Of a DNA stretch of 64,000 nucleotides, positions 21,239 through 31,875 are shown piece by piece. Below the pieces are notes generated by a model, which was given only the letters and a program-made list of their open reading frames with translations, searched no databases and was not told the DNA's origin. The DNA is from Crambe crambe (taxonomy: Eukaryota; Porifera; Demospongiae; Poecilosclerida; Crambeidae), in contig OZ004588.1 of assembly GCA_963924555.1 (NCBI GenBank), positions 5,890,001-5,954,000 of the forward strand, read 5' to 3'. A program made the translations under genes and the position numbers. Every line of letters begins with the position of its first letter. Position 1 is the first letter of the stretch.

Positions 21239-24200
21239 ATGCCTTCAAAAACACAAAAAAAGAGGGCTATCAAAAGACAACATTACATCAACAACAGAGA
21301 CAAACAAATTGCAGCAGCACGTGGTTCTTATCAGGCTAACCCTGACCAAAAAAAAAATAGCTCTCATGCTTATTACTGTTCAAACATGGAGCATACTAAA
21401 GCTAGATCTAAGGCACGTTATCAGGCTGATCCAGAAAAGGCAAAAGCATGCAGCAAGGAACAGTATCAGGCTGATCCAGAAAAGGCAAAAGCTCATAGCA
21501 AGGAACAGTATCAGGCTGATCCAGAAAAGGTCAAAGCTCGCAGCAAGCAACAGTATCAGGCCGATCCTGAAAGGGTAAAAGCTCGCAGTAAACAACAGTA
21601 TCAGGCCGATCCAGAAAAGGTAAAAGCTCGCAGTAAGCAACAGTATCAGGCTGATCCAGAAAAGGCAAAAGCTCACAGTAAACAACAGTATCAGGCTGAT
21701 CCAGAAAAGGCAAAAGCTCACAGTAAACAACAGTATCAGGCTGATCCAGAAAGGGCAAAAGCTCACAGTAAACAACAGTATCAGGCTGATCCAGAAAGGG
21801 CAAAGGCTTACAATACGGCATGTTATCTGGCTGATCCAGAAAAGAAAAAAGCTTCTTACCGTGCCTACTCTAAAGCACGCTACTGGGCTGACCCTGAAAA
21901 AAAAAGGGTTGCAGCTCGTGCAGGTTTTAAAAAAAATATAAAGGGTATTCTCAAGCGTGCTAGGAAATATTATTATAAGCATAGGGCCCAAAGGTGTGCT
22001 TATATGAGAGGCCGGTACGAGTTAGCAGAGCCACAACTGTATATAAGAGAATCATATGCCAATACCTTGCATACTAAACTGTTGTGTAATGCTGTCGCAA
22101 TAAATGAGCTCATTCATGCATTTGATGAAGAGCTGTTAAAAAAAATTAAAGGTTCAATTCGTAAAGTTGTTGTTTCAAAGATAGCAGCTAAACGACTCTT
22201 AAGTAAGATACTGCAAGTACGTAAGCAATATGCAGGGTCTTTATTACACACCATCAGATCAATAAATAATCTAGAAATTAAACAGAATGGTGACTTTGGA
22301 GAAGGCTCACACAAGCCATCTAGTGAGCCCTACTATTATGACGCTGCTTACCTCATCAAGGATGCACCCTCTCACATGGCTGTAGACATGACAGGAAGGT
22401 GTGTCTTTTATGATGAGAGTGAGGGTAAGGGTAAAAAAAATGACAAAGAGTGGAAGTGTTCCGCTTTTTGTAAGCCTCTCACTCAATCAGAAGTGGATTC
22501 CATACTTTTACTAAAAAGGAAATTTGAGGAATCTGTTCGCGAAGTGCGAAAAAAATTAGACACGTGTGATGATGGTTGCCCAAACACACATTTCACCAAA
22601 GTGGTGACTGATGAGCATTCTGACACTCTGTACTCGTCAGTAGAACGTAGAGGTCACCCCTTAGTGTGTTTTCTTGATGGTGGTGGGTGTGAAAGTCAGC
22701 TGAGAATACTGAGAGCTGCATCTACCCATTACGCTGTATTACGAAGCTTCTTGAGGAGTCTGTACAGTGCCATTAGAAGCCACTTGTGTGTCTTTAACAT
22801 AGACAAAGCGCTTGGCTCAGGTGATTACAAAAGTATAATGAAAATCTGTGAGATCGAAGATTTCAAAACACTCTTTAGCAATGAGTTGGAAAGCTCTCAT
22901 CAGCTAGATCTACAAAGTGCTTCTTCTGGCTCAGCACTTAGAGAGTCACATTCAGAACTGCAGCTTTTGACTACACATGCTGTACTGATAAACGATTATG
23001 AACAGGCTATAGCTGACTATGCAAAAAATATATGTTGTTCCTGTCAGCAGTTACAACAACGAAAGAATATCACTAGAGTGAAATTCTCAGATAAATTAGG
23101 CACCAATGTGTGGCCTGCATTGAAACAATACATGTTAAAAGATAATCCAGAAGCTGCAGATGACACTCACTTCATGTGCAACTACTGCAAATCTAAAATT
23201 AGAAGTAATAAGATGCCACCACGCTGTGTGCTCAATGGTTTGGAAGTGATTCCCATACCAGTTGAGTTGACTAGATTAGACTGCTTGAGTAAGCAGTTCA
23301 TTCAGCGTGCCAAGTCTTATCAAACAGTCGTGCGACTAGGTACTTACACTGCTAAAGTGCCTACATACAATTCCCTTCAAGCATGCAAAGGCACCATGTT
23401 CTTCCTTCCGCTTCCTCTTGAGAAGACTCTACAGACTCTGGACCAGGTAAGTGAGCGCAATGTTGCCCTGGCCAGTCCAGAGCTGTACATCATTATCAAT
23501 GGAAAGCCAACCAAAAACCAGGTGGTGTGGCGCAATCTAGTGAATGTCAACCACATCATGGAAGCTGTAAGGAAACTAAGACAAATCAACTGGCTGTACA
23601 AAGAAGTTGACGACGATTCCATTCACTCAACTCTAAAGGAAGTGATAGAAGCAGTCAGTAGCACCACTAGTACTATGCTAGAGAAAGCTACTGATGACGA
23701 TATAGCTGGCTTCCAGTCTTACACTATCAGGACCTTGGATAAAAAGTTAACCACTGGCTCTGATATTGAACAATACAAAGTGTTAAGTGTGGAAGAAGAT
23801 CCTTTGAATAATCGTCAGAAGTTCCTAGATGTGATGTGCTTTCCAACGCTTTTCCCAAATGGGAATTTTGGAAAGTATCATCCTCGCGAACATAAAATTT
23901 CACACAGCGAGTATGTAAAGTCTCGCCTGTATAACAAAGACTCGCGTTTCAGAAAAGAACCTCGATACATCTTTTATCTACTGTGGCAGAAAGAGATGAG
24001 AGAACTTTCGGCAGGTGTGTACAATGTGATGAAATCTTCAAAGATAAAGCCCATGTCTGTCGGTAATTTATTGAACAAAGTAGAAGCTAGTGATGAGCAT
24101 CTAGAAGCTAATCTGTGTACTATGCTTCAGTCAGTTCGTGGCACCAAGCAGTACTGGTTTGTGAGGCAGAGTGAGTTGAGGTGTATGGTACGTGAGTACG

Positions 24201-27200
24201 GTACGCCCACTCTCTTCCTCACATTCAGCTGTGCAGAATATGAGTCACCTGACATAATAGGCTATCTCAGATCTGTAAATAATGTTCCTCAAAGCTACAA
24301 CATTGGGAAGCTATGCACTGAAGACCCTGTATCTGTTTCTAGGCAGTTTTCCTCCAAATTTCATGCCTTCTTTCAGAAAGTTTTGATAAAAGGTGAGGTT
24401 ATGGGCTACGTAGATCACTTTCTGTGGAAAAAGGAATATCAAGCACGTGGGGCTCCTCATTTTCACGTCCTCTTATGGATAAGGGATGCTCCTGTCATAG
24501 GTGAGGATGATCCTGATAAAGTCCTGGCTTGGATTCAGGACAGGATAACTTGCCACATTCCAAACAGGGACAGCAATCCTGAACTCCATGCATTGGTTAC
24601 AAGATACCAGATGCATAAATGTAGTGCTTACTGCAGGCGACGAGTCAAGCGTGGACAGATCTACATAACCACCTGCAAATTTAATTTCCCACGGGAACCA
24701 TGTAAGAATGCAGTGATACACTGCGTACAAGAGAAGCTTAAAAAACGCCAAAAAATATATCAGCTACAACGTGGAGAGTCAGAGGTAAGGGTAAACGACT
24801 ATAATCCCCTCCTTCTGTACCTGTGGAAGGCCAACATTGATGTTCAATTTGTGGCTGAATCTTCCTTGGCTCTCAGCTATTATGTAACTGGCTATGTCAC
24901 CAAAGCTGAAAGAAGTAACATGCAAGACGTTTGGCAAGAGATAAGTGACACCAAAAACATCTACAGTCGCCTCTGGAGCTTTGGCGTCAGGGCCCTGCGT
25001 TCTAGGGAGTGTGGTTTGTACGAGGCTAGTGATCTCTTGCTTGGTGATCACCTTTGTGAGAAATCCAACACAGTCAAATGGATCTGTGTTTCAATGCCAC
25101 ACAAAAGGAGCCGCAGATTGAAAAACCACAATGTGCTGAAAGAAATTGCAACAAATGATCCGGAGAGTGAAGACATCTTTGAAGAAGATCTTTTCAGCAC
25201 TCACTATCCTAAAAGACCTGATGATCTGGATGATGTCTGTCTGCACGACTTTGTGGCCAATTACGATTGGTATGGCAAAGATCACAATGGAGACAGAAAG
25301 TACAGAAAACTGAGCAAGCCTAGGCTCGTAAATCACAAGCTCTATGATCCTGAAAAGGAAGATCAGAGGCAAGATTACTACTATTCCCTAATACTTCTCT
25401 TTGTTCCCTTCAGAGATGAAAGTTCCTTGCTTGAGGAGAATGAAACAGCTGAAGAAGCATTTAATCGTCTCTTACCTGCCCATGATGACTGCTCAGCATA
25501 TCACTCACGATTGCAGAAGATGCTGAAAGTGCAGTCTAATCTCAAGACAATCAGTGATGCAAGACAGGCAGATGGCACCTCTGACAAAGACAACAAGGAA
25601 GATGATGAGGATGAAGATGACCCTCAGCTGTTCGGTCAGGCTAAATCAGCAATGCAGGATGTGCTTGACATCAATACCAAAAAGTCTGATCTAACTTTGC
25701 ACGAGAGGGTGATGATGCTAAATGCCGATCAGAGGCGAATCTATGACAATGTAAAGAATCACCTCCTTCATCAATTGCAGCATGAAGCTGAGGAATGCAG
25801 CTGTGATTTCAAACCACTTAGAATGTTTATCAGTGGTGTGGGAGGTACTGGAAAATCCTTTCTCATTGAAGCTGTAAAATGCCTCATAGACAGCATTTGG
25901 CCTTCAAATGATTTGACGTGTGCCATTGCAGCACCAACAGGGTTAGCTGCCTTCAATGTCGGTGGCGTTACTATACACAGGCTCTTCCAGTTGCCAGTAG
26001 AACATGAAGGTAAGGTAGCTGGCTATTGGTCTCTCTCAAAACCCTCTCAAAAGGTGATGAAGAGCATGCTTCGGAGCATCAAGATGATTATCATTGATGA
26101 AGTGTCCATGGTTTCCAGTCTCAACCTTGCATACATGCACATGAGACTGGAGGAATTGTTCGGTGGACACGACTGGTTTGGTGGAATAAATATCATGTTT
26201 GTTGGTGATTTGCTCCAACTGCAGCCAGTGAATGGTAGTCCCGTGTTTGAGACCATTACCAAGAAATCACTGTGCCTCAAAATTGGCTGTGTAACATCAG
26301 TGAACATCTGGAAAGACTCGGTAGTGTATGACGAGCTCACCATAAATGAGCGACAAAAAAAGGACGGAAAGTTCTCTGCAATGCTGGATAGCGTTAGACG
26401 AGGCTTTCCAACTGAAGAAACTCTTCGCATGCTTAAGGAGCGTGTCACTGATGCTTCCATATCCAAAGTGTTTGGAGATCTTCAGCGTTCTGAAATGAAC
26501 CCAGTTTGTCTGTTCCCAACTAGAAAGCAGTGTGATGATGTTAATGCTGACATGCTTAGTCGCCTTGACACTGAAAAGCATGAAATACCTTGCATTGATG
26601 AAGTGGATGAAACTAAAAGCACAACCAAGTGGCACAAGAAAGCAGCTGAACAGCTTGATAAGCTGAACAAGGACTGCAACAACACTGCAGGTTTAGAAGT
26701 AAATCTTAAGCTAGCTGTTGGCGCACGAGTCATGCTGAGACGCAACATTGATACCAAGGCTGGTTTAGTCAATGGTGCTATAGGCACTATTCAAGCTATA
26801 TCAGCTAGGTGCATTTCAGTTAAGTTTGATCACATCAATGATCCATTTGACATCGAGAAAGTAAAGGGTAAGTTCATGGTTATGAAAAACTACTATATCT
26901 ATCGGAAGCAGTTTCCTCTCATCCTGGCTTATGCTGTGACTATTCACAAGTGCCAGGGATTGTCTTTGGACTGTGCAATTGTAGACCTATCTAGCAAGAT
27001 ATTTGCTGACGGTATGGCTTATGTAGCACTTTCTAGGGTAAAATCACTGGCTGGATTGCACCTGATATCTTTTGACAACAATTCTATCAAGGTCAATACC
27101 AAGTGTCTTAAAGAAGTTAACAGGTTGCGGGAACTGTACAGAAAAGATCTTCCTTTGTATGACATCCCCACTGCATCTTCTCACTCTAAGCGTAAGCTTA

Positions 27201-28621
27201 CTGGTAGTTGTGAACTAGACAAGCCAGTTCCTAAGCAGAGACGCACCTCAATAAAGAGTGCTGAAAAATCCAATACTAAAAATAACACCAAGAAGAATGA
27301 ATGTAGTAACCTATCACAGGCAGACAAGCCGCATACTGATCCTGGGTCGCAGTTACCAAGGACATGGCCGTTTAAGTTTCATTCAGTTGATGAACAATGG
27401 CAACGTGGCACTTGCGCTTCATTAGGTTTCAATTTCAAAAAGACCAATGGAGTAGCTCCAGGCAGTGTATCTTTACCTCTCACTTGCCCAGACCAGCAGA
27501 AAGTAAAGTCCATCATGGGAGATGGAAATTGCATGTTTCGCTCCCTGTCCTACGTAATCACAGGTTCTGAGAACCAACACAAGGAAGTACGTGCAAAAAT
27601 AGTCCAGCACATGAAAGACATTGCTCCTCTCATGCTAGGACACATCAAAGGTTATTACCCAAATTGCTCCAGTGTGCAAGAATACATACAGTCCAGTGCA
27701 ATGGACAAAGCTGCATGGGGCACTGACATTGAATTGCTTACCATGTCTCATTTGTTGAAAACATGCATTTTCTCATATACGGTTCAGAGACAAAGCTGGG
27801 ATAGGTATGCACCCAACAGTGTAGACAAAACTATAGCTTTGTCATCAAAATCTATATACCTAAGACACCCTTGTGATCACTATGATGTTGTGCTTGCAAC
27901 TGAACCAATAAGTTCAAGCAGTAATCAACATGACAAACCACGCCCTACAAATTCTAAGCGCAAGAATACTGATACTGATAGCAAACCCCCCAAAAAGTCT
28001 CGCATTGATAATAGGCAGGCTGACATAATGCAGGAATGGCCCAATTTCAGATTTCATTCTGTGAATGAGCAGTGGCAACGTACTGCATGTGCTGTCATGG
28101 GCCTTCCATTTGTGCGCTCAAATGGAGTTTGTCAAGGTGGTGCCAATGTAGTTCTTACATGTCCACACAGACTGGAAAAGATCAGAGGAGATGGTAACTG
28201 TCTATTTCGCTCCTTTTCTCATATAATAACTGGAACTCAAAACCACTATAAGACTGTCCGTTCTGCCATAGTTGCACACATGCCAAGTATTGAGCCTTAT
28301 ATACAAGGTAGTGGCATCCGTAGTGTAGCCGAGTACATTAGGACAAGTAATATGGAAAAAGCAGGCACTTGGGGTACTGATATCGAAATTTTAACTTTGG
28401 TACATTTACTAAATACTCCAGTGTATGCATACATGGATGATATTAAGCAATGGCAACACTTTACACCCGGGAATATAGATCCCACATTGGATAATGATAT
28501 AACTCAGACGGCCATGTATCTCACACATTATGATAGACACTTTGAAGTAGTGCTGTCAACTGTGGCTGTAACTCCTCAAGTGGTGCATGGTACAAGGCGT
28601 AGTACAAGACGATGCCACTGA
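21239..28621 (+). CDS. Helitron Rep/PIF1 helicase with two C-terminal OTU domains
   Basis: One intact 2460-codon frame. In order: Lys-rich N-terminus with ten 15-residue repeats (YQADPEKAKAHSKQQ, about 60-200); Cys-containing region (SCQQLQQRKN; CNYCKSKI, about 600-660); Helitron-type N-terminal domain; Rep nuclease with HUH motif GAPHFHVLLW (H1074, H1076) and tyrosines in YYVTGYVTK (Y1215, Y1219); acidic linker; PIF1-type SF1 helicase with GVGGTGKS (1533-1540), IIIDEVSM (D1620, E1621) and a C-terminal VTIHKCQGLSLD; then two tandem modules of about 200 aa, each an OTU cysteine protease: GDGNCMFRS (C2098) with H2214, and GDGNCLFRS (C2321) with H2434. Each module starts with a FHSV(D/N)EQWQR block, so they arose by internal duplication. 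The product would nick and unwind DNA for rolling-circle transposition; the OTU parts would cleave ubiquitin-like conjugates. All visible key residues are present. Confidence 0.95.
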   Translation: MPSKTQKKRAIKRQHYINNRDKQIAAARGSYQANPDQKKNSSHAYYCSNMEHTKARSKARYQADPEKAKACSKEQYQADPEKAKAHSKEQYQADPEKVKARSKQQYQADPERVKARSKQQYQADPEKVKARSKQQYQADPEKAKAHSKQQYQADPEKAKAHSKQQYQADPERAKAHSKQQYQADPERAKAYNTACYLADPEKKKASYRAYSKARYWADPEKKRVAARAGFKKNIKGILKRARKYYYKHRAQRCAYMRGRYELAEPQLYIRESYANTLHTKLLCNAVAINELIHAFDEELLKKIKGSIRKVVVSKIAAKRLLSKILQVRKQYAGSLLHTIRSINNLEIKQNGDFGEGSHKPSSEPYYYDAAYLIKDAPSHMAVDMTGRCVFYDESEGKGKKNDKEWKCSAFCKPLTQSEVDSILLLKRKFEESVREVRKKLDTCDDGCPNTHFTKVVTDEHSDTLYSSVERRGHPLVCFLDGGGCESQLRILRAASTHYAVLRSFLRSLYSAIRSHLCVFNIDKALGSGDYKSIMKICEIEDFKTLFSNELESSHQLDLQSASSGSALRESHSELQLLTTHAVLINDYEQAIADYAKNICCSCQQLQQRKNITRVKFSDKLGTNVWPALKQYMLKDNPEAADDTHFMCNYCKSKIRSNKMPPRCVLNGLEVIPIPVELTRLDCLSKQFIQRAKSYQTVVRLGTYTAKVPTYNSLQACKGTMFFLPLPLEKTLQTLDQVSERNVALASPELYIIINGKPTKNQVVWRNLVNVNHIMEAVRKLRQINWLYKEVDDDSIHSTLKEVIEAVSSTTSTMLEKATDDDIAGFQSYTIRTLDKKLTTGSDIEQYKVLSVEEDPLNNRQKFLDVMCFPTLFPNGNFGKYHPREHKISHSEYVKSRLYNKDSRFRKEPRYIFYLLWQKEMRELSAGVYNVMKSSKIKPMSVGNLLNKVEASDEHLEANLCTMLQSVRGTKQYWFVRQSELRCMVREYGTPTLFLTFSCAEYESPDIIGYLRSVNNVPQSYNIGKLCTEDPVSVSRQFSSKFHAFFQKVLIKGEVMGYVDHFLWKKEYQARGAPHFHVLLWIRDAPVIGEDDPDKVLAWIQDRITCHIPNRDSNPELHALVTRYQMHKCSAYCRRRVKRGQIYITTCKFNFPREPCKNAVIHCVQEKLKKRQKIYQLQRGESEVRVNDYNPLLLYLWKANIDVQFVAESSLALSYYVTGYVTKAERSNMQDVWQEISDTKNIYSRLWSFGVRALRSRECGLYEASDLLLGDHLCEKSNTVKWICVSMPHKRSRRLKNHNVLKEIATNDPESEDIFEEDLFSTHYPKRPDDLDDVCLHDFVANYDWYGKDHNGDRKYRKLSKPRLVNHKLYDPEKEDQRQDYYYSLILLFVPFRDESSLLEENETAEEAFNRLLPAHDDCSAYHSRLQKMLKVQSNLKTISDARQADGTSDKDNKEDDEDEDDPQLFGQAKSAMQDVLDINTKKSDLTLHERVMMLNADQRRIYDNVKNHLLHQLQHEAEECSCDFKPLRMFISGVGGTGKSFLIEAVKCLIDSIWPSNDLTCAIAAPTGLAAFNVGGVTIHRLFQLPVEHEGKVAGYWSLSKPSQKVMKSMLRSIKMIIIDEVSMVSSLNLAYMHMRLEELFGGHDWFGGINIMFVGDLLQLQPVNGSPVFETITKKSLCLKIGCVTSVNIWKDSVVYDELTINERQKKDGKFSAMLDSVRRGFPTEETLRMLKERVTDASISKVFGDLQRSEMNPVCLFPTRKQCDDVNADMLSRLDTEKHEIPCIDEVDETKSTTKWHKKAAEQLDKLNKDCNNTAGLEVNLKLAVGARVMLRRNIDTKAGLVNGAIGTIQAISARCISVKFDHINDPFDIEKVKGKFMVMKNYYIYRKQFPLILAYAVTIHKCQGLSLDCAIVDLSSKIFADGMAYVALSRVKSLAGLHLISFDNNSIKVNTKCLKEVNRLRELYRKDLPLYDIPTASSHSKRKLTGSCELDKPVPKQRRTSIKSAEKSNTKNNTKKNECSNLSQADKPHTDPGSQLPRTWPFKFHSVDEQWQRGTCASLGFNFKKTNGVAPGSVSLPLTCPDQQKVKSIMGDGNCMFRSLSYVITGSENQHKEVRAKIVQHMKDIAPLMLGHIKGYYPNCSSVQEYIQSSAMDKAAWGTDIELLTMSHLLKTCIFSYTVQRQSWDRYAPNSVDKTIALSSKSIYLRHPCDHYDVVLATEPISSSSNQHDKPRPTNSKRKNTDTDSKPPKKSRIDNRQADIMQEWPNFRFHSVNEQWQRTACAVMGLPFVRSNGVCQGGANVVLTCPHRLEKIRGDGNCLFRSFSHIITGTQNHYKTVRSAIVAHMPSIEPYIQGSGIRSVAEYIRTSNMEKAGTWGTDIEILTLVHLLNTPVYAYMDDIKQWQHFTPGNIDPTLDNDITQTAMYLTHYDRHFEVVLSTVAVTPQVVHGTRRSTRRCH
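21419..21838 (+). repeat. 45-bp minisatellite inside the Helitron gene, ten units
   Basis: TATCAGGCTGATCCAGAAAA recurs every 45 bp from 21419, ten times, the last unit being degenerate (TATCTGGCTGATCC). Each unit encodes 15 residues. Units at 21644-21800 are nearly identical, showing recent homogenisation. Confidence 0.95.
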
Positions 28622-29103
28622 TATATTTCATTATAACTTACTGTACTGAATCTCTAAGTGTGTTTAAGAATGACACTGATTATTGCTATTGCAATAAACT
28701 TACAAAATATCTCTAGATGTCTGTGTTTATGCAAACACCAGTGCAGCAATACCACATTTTGGCACTCCCACCTAGGTATACTATGTATACCACATTATAA
28801 GTACTGTGGAAAGAGATGAATAGCGATGCAGGGAGTGTCACATCCTTCACTTGACAGTGGAGGGTGAAGTCAAGTGACAGGTCACATGACGAGTTGGGAC
28901 TGGCTGGAAGTAGATAAGATGTGGTATTGCACTTAGAATGGCATTGTTGTGTTCTGGTGTGCACACTTACGTAATTTAGGCCAAACATGCCATTCACTTC
29001 CAGTATAATTAGGATGTTATTATGTCCCAACCTAAATGGCACCGCACTCTTTCCTTTAACAACAGTACTATAAACACAGACTTAAATAATACCTGCTAAG
29101 ATT

Positions 29104-29228
29104 TATATTATTTGATTGCGTCATGCTGATGAGCTCCATATAGAGCGAAACAATATTGCTTCCTCTTGCAAAAGAGGGGCAATCCACCACTGAGGTGGTT
29201 GATTGTCCATGACTTATCAAATAATATA
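29104..29228. repeat. Inverted repeat, 13-bp perfect arms (125 bp)
   Basis: TATATTATTTGAT at 29104-29116 is the reverse complement of 29216-29228. A smaller hairpin (CCACC/GGTGG) lies inside. It may be a tiny MITE or part of the Helitron 3' end. Confidence 0.55.
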
Positions 29229-29269
29229 AGGTAATAAGGTTAAAAAAAATTCAATCCTATTCAATTAAT

Positions 29270-29597
29270 TGTGTAGGGTGCTACTTATATAGGAATGTGT
29301 ACAATGTAGCTCTCTAGGTATGGTTCAAACCATGGCAGCTCCATATAATAATAGGAGGCCATATGCCAAGTGCCTACAATCCATTTGGACAAACATTAAT
29401 GCTGTATCAAAAATAATAATAAAGGAGGACCATTCAAAAAGTAAATATCAGGTGTTAGTTAATTAGAAGTAAAGATTTCATAAAAAAAAAATCCTTTACT
29501 TCCACTATTCTTGTAGTGGCCATGAAGAAATAAAGCTACTATACACGCGTTTGTACACATTATTATACATCCTATAATCGAAGTAGCACCCTACACA
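29270..29597. mobile_element. MITE, 328 bp, 17-bp perfect inverted ends
   Basis: TGTGTAGGGTGCTACTT at 29270-29286 is the exact reverse complement of 29581-29597. TAAT lies just outside both ends. No coding content. Confidence 0.8.
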
Positions 29598-29756
29598 TAA
29601 TTATTATGTAACATCCCATTCATGTCACTGGTATCAAAAATAACAGGTATAATTGCAACATTTAAACAACACCTGTCGTGTCTAGCTAGATTAATTAGAT
29701 CATGTCACATGCGTACAATCTATGCATGTGCAGAATTCACATGTGCAAATAAAGTT

Positions 29757-31363
29757 ATGGATACCCGTGTGAGTTACTAAATAATTATATGTTTTACTAG
29801 CTAGCTAGCAAGACATAATAATTGGTGTTACAAGTTTCAGCTAACATTTCACTGCCTATAACTTTCATTTTCAGATCAATATAGAAGAATTATATGAGTT
29901 TGGTAAGAGAAAACTATCTAGATACAAAAAAAACATAGGCTAGCTACCTATTAACTGATAAGCTCTCCTAACTTAGCTACAGATAAAAGGTACTAGTAGT
30001 ACTGTCAGTGCAGAGCTAGTGATAATTATTATTATCCTTTCATTATTCTTTCAATTTGAAGATGACCTCCTGATGGATCACCATCGGAACAATGCTGGTA
30101 TGCTGAGCTATCTACAATATGTGTACTGTACAGCTATCATAATAACTTGGTTATCTTTGCATTGGGGATTGGGTGCTTACCCGTATGGATCTAAGTAATG
30201 TTGCAGTAGCTGTAGTGGTCTGCAAGATGTACCCTATACTTAATGCAAACATGCATGTCAATTAGTATAGACAGGATAATCAAAGCAACTATAACAGGAT
30301 AATTATGTGAGGGTCTACTGTATATGAACTAATGCATGCTATTCTATTGATAACATTTAATGATTTTAACTCTCACAGGTGATAATAATATAGAACCAAT
30401 GATAATAGGTAAGTCTGTGCAAAAAATTAATTTCATGCCATTAACTGCTATCACAAAAAAATTTGCATTACTATAACTGTGTGAAAATGTGCAAGTTAGA
30501 TTGTTGATGTGGGGGAGGGGGGAATTGAAAGAGGTGTGAGGGGAAGAGGGGGTTATTTAACTAAAAAACTCTATCAATGACTACAACTTCACGTCAATTG
30601 CAGGGTACCCAGGAGGTGGAGTGGAAGGAGGGATGGGAAGAGGAGGAGGAGGAGTAGGGGTGATGGGAAGAGGAGGAGGAGGAATTGAAAGGGGAAGAGG
30701 TGGAGGGGTGGAAGGAGGGGTAGGAAGAGGAGGAGGACCAGAAGGGGGAAGAGGAGGAGGAGTAGAAGGGGGAAGAGGAGGAGGAGCAGAAGTGGGAAGA
30801 GGAGGAGGAGGAGGAGGAATTGAAAGGGGAAGAGGTGGAGGGGTAGGAAGAGGAGGAGGACCAGAAGGGGGAAGAGGAGGAGGAGTAGAAGGGGGAAGAG
30901 GAGGAGGAGCAGAAGGGGGAAGAGGAGGAGGAGCAGAAGGGGGAAGAGGAGGAGGAGTAGAAGGGGGAAGAGGAGGAGGAGCAGAAGGGGGAAGAGGAGG
31001 AGGAGCAGAAGGGGGAAGAGGAGGAGGAGCAGGAAGGGGAAGAGGACGAGGAGAAGAAAGGGGAAGAGGAGAAAGAGGAAGAGGAAGAAGAGGAGGTGGA
31101 ACAGAAAGGGGAAGAGGAGGAAGAGGAAGAAGAGGAGGTGGAACAGAAAGGGGAGGAAGAGGAAGGAGGGGTGGAAGGAGGAATCCTTATTATACATTCA
31201 AATGTAAGTTATGATGTATACACTGTACATTGAATAATTATTTCATAACAATTATTTTCATATGTGCAGTCTATGGAAGTAAAATAAACATTTATAAATG
31301 TAAGTTGCAAGTCATGATTGAGTCATTATTATGATATCCTGGTAATACATCTTCATTGCAGAA
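29757..31363 (+). CDS. Putative arginine-glycine-rich (RGG-type) protein from tiny exons
   Basis: Proposed exons: 29757-29768, 29875-29902, 30062-30097, 30379-30408, 30604-31203, 31270-31299, 31362-31363; 245 aa plus a stop formed across the last junction. Every exon has consensus acceptors and donors (GTGAGT, GTAAGA, GTATGC, GTAAGT, GTAAGT, GTAAGT) and a single frame runs through all of them; all introns after the first are phase 1. The 200-codon central exon encodes GRGGG-, EGGRGGG- and ERGRGGG-type repeats, followed by YYTFK. Short acidic exons (INIEELYEF, DDLLMDHHRNN, GDNNIEPMII) precede it. RGG repeats usually bind RNA and are methylated on arginine. There is no signal peptide. The repeat exon is a purine-rich minisatellite, so chance openness is a real concern; the flanking splice sites are the main support. 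Confidence 0.5.
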
Positions 31364-31554
31364 CAAAAAGACCTATATAGTAATTATAAAATTAATAATT
31401 ATAATAAATTTTAATAATTGAATTACAAAATACATGCGCATAATTATCTTGCTCGTGTAGCTAGCCATGCGTATAGCTAGCTTAGATTCAACGAGGGTTT
31501 ATCTGCCTAACTTCAACACTAAAAAGCTACTGTTCAAAGAAAAAAGACCAGGAA

Positions 31555-31875
31555 CAAGTAAGGGAAAAAACATTTCTGTGAAATGAAAAAAGATGTAGGG
31601 ATGACCACTGCTCAAAAAAGTAAAGAAACAAGGGTAGGTACGAAGAATGGAAATGGGATCAATCTTTGTTCTGTATATCAAGCGAACAATCCCTACATAT
31701 ACGCCAGGTAGCTTCAGATAATAGTGTGTATGTGTAGGGATTGTTGGCTGGATATACAGAACAAAGATTGATCCCATTTCCATTCTTCGTACCTACCCTT
31801 GTTTCTTTACTTTTTTGAGCAGTGGTCATCCCTACATCTTTTTTCATTTCACAGAAATGTTTTTTCCCTTACTTG
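31555..31875. mobile_element. Foldback (near-palindromic) MITE, copy 1
   Basis: Arms of about 140 bp are reverse complements: CAAGTAAGGGAAAAAACATT... at left and ...CCCTTACTTG at right, with a short loop near 31700-31730. The same sequence occurs at 53219-53522. The 31364-32503 gene-free stretch otherwise holds only the MITE at 32211 and AT-rich sequence. Confidence 0.9.

Larger units (their letters stand above)
20874..29103 (+). mobile_element. Autonomous Helitron, exact ends not resolved
   Basis: The interval is set by neighbouring elements (left repeat ends 20873, an inverted repeat starts 29104) and contains one complete Rep/helicase gene. An AATAAA at about 28692 lies 70 bp after the stop. 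The 5' flank has several TTTGGCTACATT repeats (20945-21105). I could not identify a 5'-TC or a 3' hairpin plus CTRR with confidence. The 28700-28960 region has several short hairpins (for example CACTTGAC/GTCAAGTG at about 28849-28879). Confidence 0.55.

Noticed and set aside
21380-21991. 203-codon minus-strand frame across the 45-bp repeats
   Set aside because: Antisense shadow of the in-frame minisatellite of the Helitron gene.
29104-29228. 3' terminus of the Helitron
   Set aside because: Hairpins are present but no CTRR end follows them, so the terminus was not called.
30589-31197. 202-codon Leu/Pro/Phe frame on the minus strand
   Set aside because: Antisense shadow of the GRGGG repeat exon; pure pyrimidine composition explains the openness.
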